From Termitomyces sp. T153 (taxonomy: Eukaryota > Basidiomycota > Agaricomycetes > Agaricales > Lyophyllaceae): a DNA stretch of 64,000 nucleotides. The notes beneath the pieces were generated by a model that saw only the letters and a list, made by a program, of their open reading frames with translations, did not search any database and was not told the origin of the DNA. Location: the NCBI GenBank assembly GCA_018296165.2, contig JACKQL020000029.1, forward strand, positions 651,739-715,738. Reading direction: 5' to 3'. A program made the position numbers and the translations under genes. Of the stretch, positions 9,770-21,949 are shown piece after piece. Within the stretch, counting starts at the first letter, position 1, and each line of letters starts with the position of its first letter.

Positions 9770-12745
9770 CACCTCCCCCAAACCAACTATTGACTGCCCT
9801 CAGTCAGCCAACCAATTCAGGTAAGCCACCTAGTGGCTTTTCCCCTAAAAAATTCATTTTTCTTTTTCTGCCTAGCCCAAACCCTTCTTCCTTTGACTTT
9901 CCATGTGCAAACCCTTGCCACAAGACTTGGCCATAAGAGTATTTGATGCTCTCTTGCCATCATGCCATAACACCTGAGAATGAGTGACTTTTGAGTTTCA
10001 CTTATTTTTCCAAGTTACTTCTCCTAAGCATCAATTTTCAAAGTTATAATCCTGGACACTCGATCCGATGGCTCATAGAGCTTTATAGATCCAAATGAAA
10101 TGTCAGATATAGCTTTCTCTGTAGGTTTTTGGATTTCTTCCCTCAGCTCTTTTGATTTTGCTGGAGTGATGTTTATCCAAGCTTCAAGGCTTTGTGATAG
10201 CTCCAAACATTTTTGAGTTTTGTAAGGTACTAACCAAAAGGCTGCCACCCTAGTCTGCCAAACTGATTCATTAAGTTCTGCCACAATGTAATTACCACCC
10301 CTAGTCTTAGCGATTACTACCATTGGACCATGGAAACATGGAAGCATTTTAGCACTGCATGAACTTTCTGTAGTCATATTCTTGACTAAGAACAAGACCA
10401 AGGGTTTGAGATTGAAATCTTTGATAGAGTTTTTATGCTCTTATGCAAACTTCAAGGCCCACTGGAGTTTGTTTTTCTCAACTCTCTCTCTCATCTCCTG
10501 GCTGCTTGGGTCTTCTGGACAGACCATCAACACTCAAGGTTTTTCCTGGCACATGCCTCAAAGTACAATGATAGAGTAGTACATCCTTTACCCATCTCAT
10601 GATGATGGCATTAGGTCCTACTTCAGGATTGCTTAGCATTCCTTCAAATACTTGGCATCTGTCTCTACTACAAGCTTCCTACAGCCAACTAGCCAGTCTT
10701 TAATGAACATCCTAAAGGTACCACAAGTACCTAGGAAAGCTCTGACATCTGACTTATCCTGGCAATCACCCACTACATAAATGGCCAACTGCTTGGTCTC
10801 AGGTTTCTGTCCCTCATAGGAACACCTGTGTCCAACCACTATGATCTGATCCACACAGACTACTGACTTTTTCCCAGAAAAGTCCCTCCAGCATATTTGA
10901 TTCTTTGTAACATGCTGTTCACATTCTGCAGATGCTCCCATATAAATCTCCTAATGCTTGGATTTTCTGGAGTAACCTTATAGCTTCCATCTGGCAATGC
11001 CATTGTGTTCTTAGGGATCATGTGATTCCAAGTGGCAAGTGCCTAACCTGGAGGTCAGGGGTTCAACTCTCAGCTGAAATGGACATGGTATGCACTGTGG
11101 CCTTTGGCAGAAAACAATTTAGACACTGCACCTGGCTTATTCAACACTGCTGGGAAGCCACTGCTCACACATGTTGACTAGGGAGGCTTTGTGGGTCAGG
11201 CCAATTTGGAACAGACCAATCAGCATGTGACATGATGAGGTTAGGTGACCACCACACTTGTGTCCAATCAGAAAAAGAGAGGGTTCCTTGATGTAATGGA
11301 TTTGGGAGAGGGTCTGGACCAAGTGTTGGGAAGGAACCTTGCTGACCAAGCAGGTCATGGTACAAGTAGGTGTGAGGATAGGATGCCAATATAGGTTGAT
11401 CAGGCTGCCAACATATGTGTGGTCCATCAGATGGGTTGGCATGGCTGTTGAAGTCATTGGCAAGCTGAAAAAAGTGTTTGGGTGCCTAACCTAATACAGC
11501 ACAGCATACTGCCACTAGTAAGCTTTGCCCCTGGTTGGCTCATTCTGTTGCAGGTTCCAAATCTTGGGATTGACCTTCTGAAAGTAGCATCTGGGCATGG
11601 GGAGGGGTAGAGTTGTGACTACCCTTGGTTGTGGGTTGACTAGAGAAAGGCATGAGCTTGCCAATTAGGCTATTAAGTCCTACACCAATCAACTCCAACT
11701 AAGCTGTGCCAAGTGTAGCTGAGTTTAGAAATTGGGATGGCATGTTAGTGGCAGATGGGGAGGGATTTACAGGTGGGAAGTAGTATGAACTCCAAAGGAT
11801 CAAATCATAGTAAAAAGTGGCTATAAGATGTAACCAGCACACTTGAAAAGGTGTCAGGCCAGAGTACCTATTGGATGTGTCCATAATTACCACCCCCTTC
11901 AAAAACTGTGGGACCTAGAACACAATGTTCATGTGTAAATTAGGTCTTGAAGTAAACAAAAAAGAATCATCATCATTCATCTGGCAATGCATAACTGTGA
12001 GCTGGACCTCTGGCTGGCACAACATCAATATATGGCCAAGTTACATGAGGTATCTCAGCTTTCAGGTTACCAGCCTTGGTGCACCAAAGGGTGTCTATAA
12101 GGTGGTATAGTCCCTAGACCTCACATCTAACACTCTCTCATCATATCCAACATACAAGTCAAAGATTCCTTCACAAGCTCTGCTAGCAAGATGACTAGCT
12201 AACTCTTCAGTTGCTGGTGGCAACCCAGAATGTGCTATGGTCACTTTGTTCAAAGGTTACAAGCTGTGAACTATTCTAAAACTCTCACCATCTTTCCTCA
12301 ATACAGTGAACCACTGAGATCTGTATGAAGAATTGGATGGTTCATAAACTCCTGCCTCAATTTTCTGCTTTATCATCTGGTAGATTTTATCTCTGAGTCC
12401 AGGAGCAATGGGAATGTTCTTCAATACCCAAGGGGTGTGAGGAATTACTGGCATCACTACAGGAGGGAAGAATTCCTCATTGAGCTTACCTCTTTGAGAA
12501 TTGTCCCATTCAAAAGCCTCATTCTGCAGCATCATTAAATGATGTACTGCCTTCATCTCCTCTGGTCACAAGAACCATTACCATGTACTTGGTCAATGAT
12601 CTCCTTGCACTCAGCAGGGTACCTCTCTGTGGGTTTGAATTCAGGTGGATTTGAGTCCAACTAAGGCATGTCTGCTAGTGGATATCCAGTGATACACCTT
12701 TCAATTCTAAATTCAACAAGTTTGTATTTCTTAGAAAATACTTGT
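9770..12745 (-). mobile_element. Ty3/gypsy retrotransposon relic, Gypsy-1
   Basis: Read on the minus strand. 12745-12560 has the pre-RT segment (TGYPLADMP, PTERYPAECKEIIDQVH). 12556-12257 is the start of reverse transcriptase (VLKNIPIAPGLRDKIYQ, EAGVYEPSNSSYRSQWFTV). 12250-11990 continues it (TIAHSGLPPATEELASH, EIPHVTWPYIDVVPARGP). 10941-10640 has KKSVVCVDQIIVVGHRCSY and KSDVRAFLGTCGTFRMF. 10590-10500 keeps the end of RNase H (HVPGKTLSVDGLSRRPKQ). 10400-10200 is the polyprotein tail (GPMVVIAKTRGGNYIVAEL). Between RNase H and the tail the integrase is missing, and about 1 kb of foreign sequence (10945-11920) interrupts the RT region. A purine tract at 9771-9784 (GGTTTGGGGGAGGT on the minus strand) probably marks the 3' LTR border. 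Many stops and frameshifts: not autonomous. Confidence 0.85.
10945..11920. mobile_element. Foreign insertion inside Gypsy-1 with a tRNA-like promoter box
   Basis: This segment does not continue the flanking RT homology, which picks up again on both sides. At about 11018-11075 on the plus strand it holds TGATTCCAAGTGGC, resembling a pol III A box, and about 30 nt later GGTTCAACTCT, matching the B box consensus GGTTCRANYCY. This layout suggests a tRNA-derived SINE. No poly-A tail or target duplication could be fixed, so limits and class are tentative. Open frames of about 100 codons here have no domain. Confidence 0.4.
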
Positions 12746-13103
12746 GCACTTTCCCCCAAACCTGCTTCTCACTTTAGGCTTTTCTGCTGTATGCAGCCTT
12801 GACAGTGGCCATTTTGAATAGCAGCCAGTTTGAGCCATCAAATTTTTCATCTGCCTGTAGCAGAAACAGATTTGGGTTGCTGGACATGGTCTTTGTTTCA
12901 GTTCTGGGGGATCAGTGGTTGGTTTTGGTGGTCAGGTAAATTCTTGGTGGGTCTTACACATTGAGTGGCCAGGGCCCTATGACCTAGTGTAGACAGAATA
13001 TCACCCAATTTGTGTATGATAGACTAATATTGTTATGCACCTGTTGTAGACAGAAGATTACTGGTATGTGTAAGTAGCATTTGACAGTATAGTGGAGTCA
13101 ACT
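12746..13103. other. Fragmentary retroelement sequence, unassigned
   Basis: On the minus strand near 12790-12860 a short stretch reads LLQADEKFDGSNWLLF. This resembles the start of a copia-type Gag (UBN2-like), a different element from Gypsy-1. The rest shows no coding signal. CpG-poor. Confidence 0.35.
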
Positions 13104-13134
13104 CACCTCAGTCTATGAATGATAGACTGAGGTG
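13104..13134. repeat. Perfect 13-bp inverted repeat with 5-nt loop
   Basis: CACCTCAGTCTAT at 13104-13116, loop GAATG, then ATAGACTGAGGTG at 13122-13134. The arms are exactly complementary. No function is assigned; it may be the end or core of a small foldback element. Confidence 0.85.
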
Positions 13135-13439
13135 TGCCCAAAGTCCAATGCATGTCCATGTATGCTACCATATTTCCTAATCCATCTGCTCATAGCATGT
13201 GTCCCAAACATGTCTCTTACAACTTGCCAACAAAAAACATGTCAATTAAAGAATGAGAAGCAGTGGAACCAACATCTTGAACAGTCCAATAAGGGAATGA
13301 AGGTAAAAAGAGTCCAGATGGAAACAGAGATTAAATGACTGTGAGGTGTATCAGCACAAAAGAACATGAAAATTGAAACTCAAGGTACTTGCAAATGATT
13401 GAGGACAAGAGATTGATGCTCTCAAAGAACAATATCACA

Positions 13440-15540
13440 TGCTTTCACAGAATTTCACACATTTCAAGAAGCAAAATGCATGCTTAAAAGCAATCAAGAA
13501 GTGTGCAGCTCAGAAAGCAGTAGAGAAGACAAAGAAAAAGGGATGCACCTATTAGATCATGTGACACAGGGTATACACAAGTCAAGCATGTCATATTGTA
13601 TGTTACATGGTTTCTGCTGGAACTTCAGAGTCAAAAGTTGGAGAAGCATTGAAGGAGATTGGAGTGGTCATGGGAATACAGGTTGAGCAGACTATGAGCC
13701 AGAGAATCATGTAGCAAGCTGTTCTTGAGGGGGGAGTTGCAGCAGATATCCAATTGGGCTATAAGATGAACAAATCTGACAGTGAGCCCTTGAAGCCATT
13801 GACACCCAGCTATAATTTAATGTCACAGAGATCACCTGCAGTTTGAATTCAACATCACATAAAAACATTGAGTATGAATCACATACCATTGCCTTCAAAG
13901 TTGCCAACTAAGAAGACCCTGGTATTCAGTCATGGAAATCATGCTCACTTGGAGTTAGAACTTTAGTTGATCACAATAGTGAGACTCAAGTATCAGGATT
14001 CTTGACACAACTATGGCAAATTGCAGAGTTTATGCAAGCCCTCTTACATTATACAGGTACTTACACTTTGATCCTGATGACTTTGGATGGTGGATAATTG
14101 GCACAAGTGGGGATCATGCAGCAGATCAAAAGAAAAGCCATGAGATTCTTAAGGAATGGCATTTCACACTACTGTGTTGGCAACTCAGTGAAGAAGTTGC
14201 CTTCAATAATCCCAAAAGCAATGTATTCTATGTAGCATGGCTTCTCCTTCATACAACAAAGCTCATTAGAGATAAAGGAGGCCAGGAGACATGGGATAAA
14301 CTCACCAAAGAACAAAAGAGTATATTTCAAGGCATTATTATTGGCCATGTTAGTCTTGATGTGCTCAAGAAATTGCCACTGGAAGAACACCAACAAATGC
14401 TTCATTTTCTTCAGACAGGGTGCTACATGCACAAGGACTTGAACACTTTTAAATGGGGGGATAAATTGATGCAAGAATACTAGGAGAAGGGAAATAAAAC
14501 TCCACCAATGATACTACTGAGCAAAGACAATGCTGCTGTTCTAGCCAATCAGACAGGAGGTTCCTCACTAGAAAAGCAAGCTGAAGACATCTCCAAACAA
14601 GGAGGAAGTTATGCAGTAATGTTTGGTGGATGATCTGCCAGAACAAAGACAGTAAAAAGGGTCAGCAATCAAAGTATGACATTTTCATGGAGGTGCATGT
14701 AGGTCATCATGTTCCCTATCCTGATGTCATCAACACACAATATGGATCTCATGGCAAAGCCACAGCAACAATTGTGACATACCTTGTATAGTTCAAGGCT
14801 TTTATGGAGCATTTCCAACAAAAAAAAAATCATTGAAGCAGATCTTGACAAACATTGAGAAGAATTTTGCACTTGTAATTGCTAAAATACAGACCTTGGC
14901 TAAAATGTGTGCACTGGCCCTTCCTTTATGTTATAAAGGTCTCCCACCCATTTATGCAACATGTATGGACTCATCAGAATATTTTTACCCTGGGCTCCTT
15001 TGTCAAAAAAAAGCTGGAACTTCTTGATGATGTTACAAGGAACCTCAAGCTCTGAATGGCCTATGGATGCAGAACACTTGAGTGCTGTTCTTGGTGACAA
15101 GGAACTGGATAGGTGGGCATTGCAAGTACTTGAAGCTATTTATCAGCACACACCTGATTTGCTGGACCTAGATGGACTTGTTATTGCATTTGTCAAGGGT
15201 CCTTGAGCAGCATTGTCAGAGCAGTTCATGGACCAGTTTGATGACATTGATGTCATGACACCCACAGAATGTGACAAGTTATTTTTTGCTTTGACCAACA
15301 ATCAAAATGAGGAAAGCTTGAAATTTGTTGATCCAAAATTGCCTGGTCAAACAAGACACTGCATAAATTCAATGCACATGTGGTGGCTGCTCAAAATGAC
15401 ACCAAACATTTCATCTCCCAGAAACTTGCAACAGATGAAGATGAGAAGTTTCAATGATGGATGGCATGCCAACAAGACAAAGATGGGTTGGAACAACAGC
15501 TCAAGATGCACAGAGAAAGGCCAATGAAGCTAAAGCTAGA
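13440..15540 (+). pseudogene. Degenerate copy of a multicopy Agaricomycete ORF family (transposon-associated?)
   Basis: Plus-strand pieces keep the order of a protein that, to my recollection, is very common in Agaricomycete repeats. Near 13730-13790 it reads VLEGGVAADIQLGYKMNKS. At 14013-14483 an open frame of 156 codons contains TGCYMHKDLNTFKWGDKL, with a Cys-x-Met-His-Lys-Asp motif. Near 14840-14960 it has LTNIEKNFALVIAKIQTLAK. Near 15010-15060 it has KKKLELLDDVTRNLKL. Stops and frameshifts separate the blocks, so it is not functional. I cannot name the superfamily with certainty; KDZ-type transposons are one candidate. The flanks are other repeats. Confidence 0.55.
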
Positions 15541-16354
15541 TTTCTCTTCCCATTCACTCACATTGCTCTCTAGAATGGACTTCCCCCTCATCAGCCCCAA
15601 TACCCTGTAGGTCACCAGATCAGTACAAGTATACACTCATTGACTCTGCTTTCTAGCCAAATTCAAGGTTCACCAATGAGTTCCAACCTTTTGAAGTCAG
15701 TCACTTGTTTCCTATAGTAAATTATAACATTCCTTGGTAGCCCACTTCCAGGACTTCAAACACAAATTCCAAGCCATTTCAAGTAAGCTGTTATTTAGCC
15801 TTAAATTTGGTATTAATTCCTTCCATATAGTATATACCATCCTTTCAGACAGTAATTCTCACAAACACTACTCATTCTGACCTTTTGAATGCCAAAAATC
15901 ACACATACAAAGATATTATTAGTACATATAATCAGCAAAAAATCAAGATACAAATGCTAAAGTACATCTATATAGCCTTTACCTATGTGATAAGCTTCAC
16001 TAACACTTCAGATTATCAAATTAGAGATAAAGTAACTCACCTTCAACAACTGTCCACAACCTTAGCCACCTCATCACAATCATGCTCAATGCTTAAGCCA
16101 CCTGATCCATCAAAACCCAAAGCTCTGAGTCTGTGTCAATCACTGCTCTGAATCCCACTGGAGGTCCACCTCATCTTTGTTCCCAAGCCCATCTTATCTT
16201 AAACCCTTTTTAAGTTTATCTTTCAAAGCAAGCACTAAACTAAAATGTGTACCTTCCAGAAAAATTAATTGGAAACCACTCAAGCCAAAGGATGGAGTGA
16301 TTTTGGCTCAGTAGGGAATCAAAATTCTAATTGACATGTCCACTGAAAATTTTT
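15541..16354. other. No gene seen
   Basis: AT-rich, CpG-poor sequence between the degenerate ORF and Copia-1. Only short frames without recognisable domains. The copia target site TTTTT is at 16350-16354. Confidence 0.5.
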
Positions 16355-16641
16355 TGTTAGAATTGCTTATTGCATTCCACTATGATGATCAGCATTCACT
16401 CCAAGTTCATTGATCACATGTGTATTCTGCTTCCTTCATTCCTATTCAATTCAATTGCATGTGTCTTCCATGTGATTCCCCTTCTATTCAATTCAATCAC
16501 ATGGATTCTCCATGTGATTCCTTCTACTCAGTTACATTATAGTATATGTAGATATAGAAGCCTGAAGTCCTTACTCAGTTTCTGACTCTGGACTTCAGCT
16601 TTAGTGACTATTCAGTCCCCTGTGCTTGCCTGTCATCAACA
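16355..16641 (+). repeat. Copia-1 5' LTR (287 bp)
   Basis: TGTTAGAATTGC...CATCAACA. It is shorter than the 3' LTR because it has fewer copies of the internal AATCACATG/CATGTGATT sub-repeat and lacks a duplicated CTCAGTTTCTGACT segment. Confidence 0.93.
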
Positions 16642-19600
16642 GGTTATGGGCCATGGCCTCTGAAGCTTTAGTCTGAAGTTTTTGTCATTTTGATTGCTAT
16701 GTCTGGTGTTATAGTCATTATAGTGGTTGCAGCTCCCTATACATAGACTCTGAACTATTGGGTAGTGACCCTTAAGTGGGGCTGCTTTATCTTGCCAGTG
16801 AAACCTGACCCACCTAACTGAGAGGTGTTACAATTGCAGAGTCTGCAGTTAGTTAGTTAGCTTTACTATACCTCATCTTCCTGCTGCACCACTCCCCAGG
16901 ACCTTACAGGAACTCTGCCTGTTTGACTGGATATTGGCTGCATTCCTTCTGGGACACACACATTTTTCACTGCATTCTACAACTCCACACTTCATTATCC
17001 AATCTACACTCCAAATCACCTCTTTCAACATGCCTACATCAATTCCAACAACCTTCACCAAACTCAATTCCCACAACTATAACACATGGGTTGGTGAAAT
17101 GGAAGCTGATCCTCACTCTCAAAATGCCTGGATGATTCCCATGACTTCTTTAGCTTCTCAACTCTCTGACAAACCTATATCAGAAGAGAAAAGAGAATAC
17201 AGAGAATGGCAGAAAGAGGCTAATGTTGCATCTGGTTTGAATTATTTGATGGTGGAAGATGATCAAAGAATCCATCTCAATGACTATAAAGACCAACCAG
17301 ACAGAATGCAGGAGGCCTCAAAGCAGATACACATGCAGCAATGCCCTGGTACATGCTTTAATGCCTATGATGACTTGTTCTCTATTAGAAAAGGAGAGGA
17401 GGAGAATTTGCAGACTCTGATCAACAGAGTTGAGACTGCAATGAAGAAAATCTAGGATTTGTGCCCTAAAGACTTTGATATTGCCAAATTAGACAATGAG
17501 CTTGCATCTATGGCATTAATAAGGGCACTTTCTGATGATTTCTCAGCATTTGTATCCACCCTCCTTCTCAAAGATGACTTGGACAAGGCCAAGATCCCAT
17601 CAGGCCTCTGTTACAGAGGAAACACAACATCATTGTTGCTCTGATGAGTCTGCTGCTGCTATAATTGCTATGAGTGCTGCAATAACCAAATCTGTCTGTG
17701 ACTTTTGCACCTTACAGGGCCATACACAAGCTAATTGCTACAAATACAAAGCAGCTTAGTGGCAAGCAAAGCAGCAGACAAAATCTTGCAACAGAAGAGG
17801 CAAAAAGGGCCAGGAGCAAGCTAATGCAGCTTTCAATGATGACAAGTCCAAGAAAGATGATGCAGAATGTGCTGGAAAAGCAAGTACTTCAAAATAATCT
17901 CTTGTTCTGTATAGATTTAATCAGAAACAAAGTCATATTGAGAAATAAGCCATGCATTTCTTGTTGAATGGGAAAGAGTTATTCTGTGCCACAATCAACT
18001 CCAATAACTCTGCTCATTTGGATGGTTGTACTGCACCTATTTTTGAGTCTGCTCATCTTACCAGCACATTACCACTTGATCTGATGCTCTGGCATCACAA
18101 TTTGCTCATCATAACTATGCTGATGTCAAAAAGATGATCAATAATAAGTTGGTATTTAGTTTGGACTTGAATTCTTCTGCAAAGCCTGATCCCATCTGTG
18201 AATGTTTGGCTGGCAAAATGCACTCTGATCATTTTCCTTCTTCCAGTAGTCATGCATCTAAACCATTAGAATTAATCCACAGTGATGTACATGGCCCTCT
18301 TCCAGTCACTGCAATTGTGGGCTATTGTTATTGGATCACATTCATTGATGATTGCACAAGCTTTAAAGCTGCTATGGCTCTGAAGAAGAAAAGTGAAGTA
18401 TTTAATGCCTTAAGATATTCAAAGCTTATGCAGAGAATGCTCTAGATGCCAAAATCAATGCCATACAAGATGATAAAGGTGGAGAGTACATGTCAAAGGA
18501 GTTGACTGCATATACTGATGCTTGTGGAATTAAAAGAAGGCATAAAACATGCAATAGACCTCAGCAAAATGGTGTTGCTGAGAGAGCAAATAGGATGCTC
18601 TCAGAGGACATCACTGCTATGCTCAATGAAGCAGGTCTACCAGCCTCATTCTGGGCACATTGCCTTTATGCTCAGATTCACCTTCTGAATCAAATTCTAA
18701 CTGCAGCTCAGCCAATTACTCCTTATAAGGGATGGTACAAACACAAACCAGATGTCTCTTTCAGAATCTGGAGATGTAGAGCATATGTCTACATACAAAG
18801 GGATAAGCACAACTCTTTACAGTCTTGCATGGAAAAATGCATTTTTATTGAACATCCTCCTAGTTATAAAGGATGGTTATTTTACAATCCTGAAACTAAG
18901 AAGACTGATAGAGTGGAGTTTGATGAATGCTTAAATAGGCCAATAATACCTCCTACACCTCCTATCAGTCCAACCTGAAACTGCATCCCCTAATGAAAGT
19001 GCAGTGTTTAATTTACCTGTTCTTAAAAATGAGGGGGAAGAACAATTGGTTTTCCAAGTGCCAGTTATAAACCTCCTGCAGATCCTGAACCTCCTGCATG
19101 TTCTATAACACCACCACCAGCTGCTCCAGCACCTCCCAGATCATGTCCAAATTGTGCTAGCCACCAGCTCAGCCACTAGGTCAACTCCCTGCTCCTCCAT
19201 CACCTCCCCTTGCTCTGAGATGCTCTAAACACAATGTACAGCCTCCAAGAGACTGGTGGATAGTACAACATCAAGAATCAGTCCAAGACAGTTCTGATGA
19301 GGAAGAAGTGCAAGTGCAAGCTGAATTGGATTTGGGGTCTGATCTTGAACCTAATCCAGGACCACTTGATCCTAGGATGTTCAATTTGCTCTACTTCTTC
19401 AGATCCTAGGACATTTAAGCAAGCTATGCAGTCTATGGATGCTGAAAAGTGGTATCAAGCTGCAGTTGATATTAATGGCCAATGGGACTTGGGAAGAGTG
19501 TGACTTGCCTGAAAGCAAGAAAGCAATTGGCTGTGGATGGGTGTTTCACATCAAGCACCATGCAGATGGCTCAATTGAGCACTTCAAAGCTAGACTTGTT

Positions 19601-20977
19601 GCAGATGGTTATACACAACATTCTAGCATTGACTATAATGAAGCTTTTGCACCAACATTTCAACCTGCACCTTTGCACCTCATCCTATTGCTGGCATAGA
19701 GGACACGGAATTGGGCTCTGTGGATGTCACTTCTACTTTTCCCAATGGAGATCTAGAAGAAGATATCTATATGCTTCAACCAGAGGAGTTTCAGAATGGG
19801 AAGAAAGTGCTCAGGCTCAAGAAGTCACTTTCATTTAAAACAAGCAGGCATGGAGTGGAACAAGAAACTACATGGAGCATTATCATCAATGGGCTTCAAA
19901 AGACTTGAATCTGACTGCTTTATCTGTCTCTATGTCAGAGGAGAAGTCAAGATCATTGTGCCCATCTACATTGATGACATTATGCTTGCTTCAAAATCTA
20001 CTGCTGCACTTGACTCTGCTGTTGATGCCCTCAAAAAGCACTACAAAATTTGTGACTTGGGCCCTTCCCACTTTCTTCTAGGTGTTAAGGTATACAGAGA
20101 CTGCTCTAAACACTCTATTTCACTCTCACAATGTCAATACATTGTTGACATGTTGGAGCACTACAAAATGAGTGAATGCAACCCAGTATCTATACCAATG
20201 GCACCTGGAACCAAACTCTCTAAAGCCATGTCACCACAGAATGAAGCAGAAGAGGAGGAAATGTGCAATGTGCCTCATTCAAATGCAATTGATTTACTGC
20301 AGTATTTGGCTACTATGACAAGGCCAGACATTGTGTATGCAGTCTCATGCCTAGGGTGCTTCAATTCCTGTTCAGGACCTAGGCAATGGGCTGTGGTCAA
20401 GCATTTGTTGCACTATTGTAAAGGAACAATGGATTACAGACTTCACTTTGATGCTGACACTGGCATTCAACCTTTCACTACATTCTGTGATGCTTTACAT
20501 GGAGATTGTCCTGATTCTGGCTGGTCTACTGTGGTTTTCTGACTATGATTGGTGGTGGAACTATTGGATGGAGTAGCAAGCTTCAATCAGTTGTTGCTTT
20601 ATCCACAACTGAAGCAGAATGCATTGCTGCTGTAGAAGCTGGCAAAGAAATCATCTGGATTCAGAACATCCTACAAGAAATGGGATATTCTTCTACTGTT
20701 CCATCTCCCATGCTGATCAATAATCAATCTGCAGTCAGTGTAACCAAGAATCCAGAACACAATGGATGAATGAAGCACCTTGACCTCAGGTTCTATTGGC
20801 TTAGAGATGCAGTTCATCAGCAGAAACTCATTTCTCATCATATCCCTGGAACAGAACAAGTGGCAGATCTGATCTGCTCACAAAACCACTTCCTTTACCC
20901 AAAGTGAAATTCTGCAGGCAAGGAATGGGCATTTACTAGCTTATTCAAGCTTGGAGATTCACTGGATCAGGGAGGAG

Positions 20978-21357
20978 TGTTAGAATTGCTTATTGCATTC
21001 CACTATGATGATCAGCATTCACTCCAAGTTCATTTATCACATGTGTATTCTGCTTCCTTCATTTCTATTGAATTCAATCACATGTGACTTCCATGTGATT
21101 CCCTTTCTATTCAATTCAATCACATGTGTCTTCCATGTGATTTCCTTTCTATTCAATTCAATCATATGGATTCTCCATGTGATTCCTTCTATTCAGTTAC
21201 ATTATAGTATATAGATAATGTAGAAGCCTGAAGTCCTTACTCAGTTCCTGACTTTGGACTTCAGGTTAGTATGTCACTCTTCAATACACTCAGTTTCTGA
21301 CTCTGGACTTCAGCTTTAGTGACTATTCAGTCCCCTGTGCTTTGCCTGTCTTTAACA
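20978..21357 (+). repeat. Copia-1 3' LTR (380 bp)
   Basis: TGTTAGAATTGC...CTTTAACA. Compared with the 5' LTR it carries an extra sub-repeat unit and a duplicated ACTCAGTT-type block (about 21239 and 21287). The length difference shows drift since insertion. Confidence 0.93.
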
Positions 21358-21945
21358 TTTTTTGCACAATAATCTGTATGAAATTGACTACCTTGCATCC
21401 CATCCTGAAGCTATGGAAGGTGATTTTGCCACTGTTTGGAAAACTTGTGATTCAGCAACAAGAGAAGTTTGTTTTATCAATTTCCTACAAGACTTACTGA
21501 GCATACAGAAATATTAGCAACTTTTGAAGGAACAAACAAAGAGATGGAAGAAAGGAACTCACCCAGCCCATGCTGCACCAACCTTATCAAATGTGCCCAA
21601 TAAGAACTCACTCAACTTTGCATGTATTCCACCTTGCTGTTCTTGTTTTTAACTTGTTCAATGAAACAAAACTCAGTAATGGATAAAAACAGATAATACC
21701 AGTAGTCTACAGATTGTACCAGATACAGAATTATAATGCAATTGAAAATTGGACTCATACCAGGCCTGATAAGATCAGATGTATATGGAAAAATCCCAGA
21801 TACATAACAGAAATCACCATAAGATACCCTGGTATACCACAGTGAGATCTGAAAAACCAGCAAATTTCAGGTATATTATAGATCTGATATTCAAACTGAT
21901 TATACTGTATGTGAACCAACCAGCCCAGATCCAGTTCTCACTGGA
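21358..21945. other. Unassigned repeat-like sequence right of Copia-1
   Basis: The first 120 bp read on the plus strand as NNLYEIDYLASHPEAMEGDF. This looks like protein-coding relic sequence, but I do not recognise the family. The rest is AT-rich without domains. It was contiguous with 16349 before copia inserted. Confidence 0.35.
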
Positions 21946-21949
21946 GATC

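Larger units (their letters stand above)
16355..21357 (+). mobile_element. Copia-1, Ty1/copia LTR retrotransposon, complete length but disabled
   Basis: Unequal LTRs (16355-16641 and 20978-21357) are flanked by a TTTTT target duplication (16350-16354 and 21358-21362). Right after the 5' LTR, GGTTATGGGCC (16642) is a primer site like that of Drosophila copia, which uses the anticodon-loop half of initiator Met tRNA. AGGGAGGAG at 20969-20977 is the polypurine tract. Gag starts near 17031 and has a TAG at about 17453; a CCHC knuckle (CDFCTLQGHTQANC) is at about 17697. Integrase has LIHSDVHGPLPV (18270), FIDDCTSF and a GGEYMSKEL segment (about 18480). RT has IGCGWVFHIKHH and YIDDIMLAS (about 19967). 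RNase H has ALSTTEAECIAAVEAGKEI. The protease region around 17950-18060 is missing or scrambled, and several frameshifts break Pol. Confidence 0.93.
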
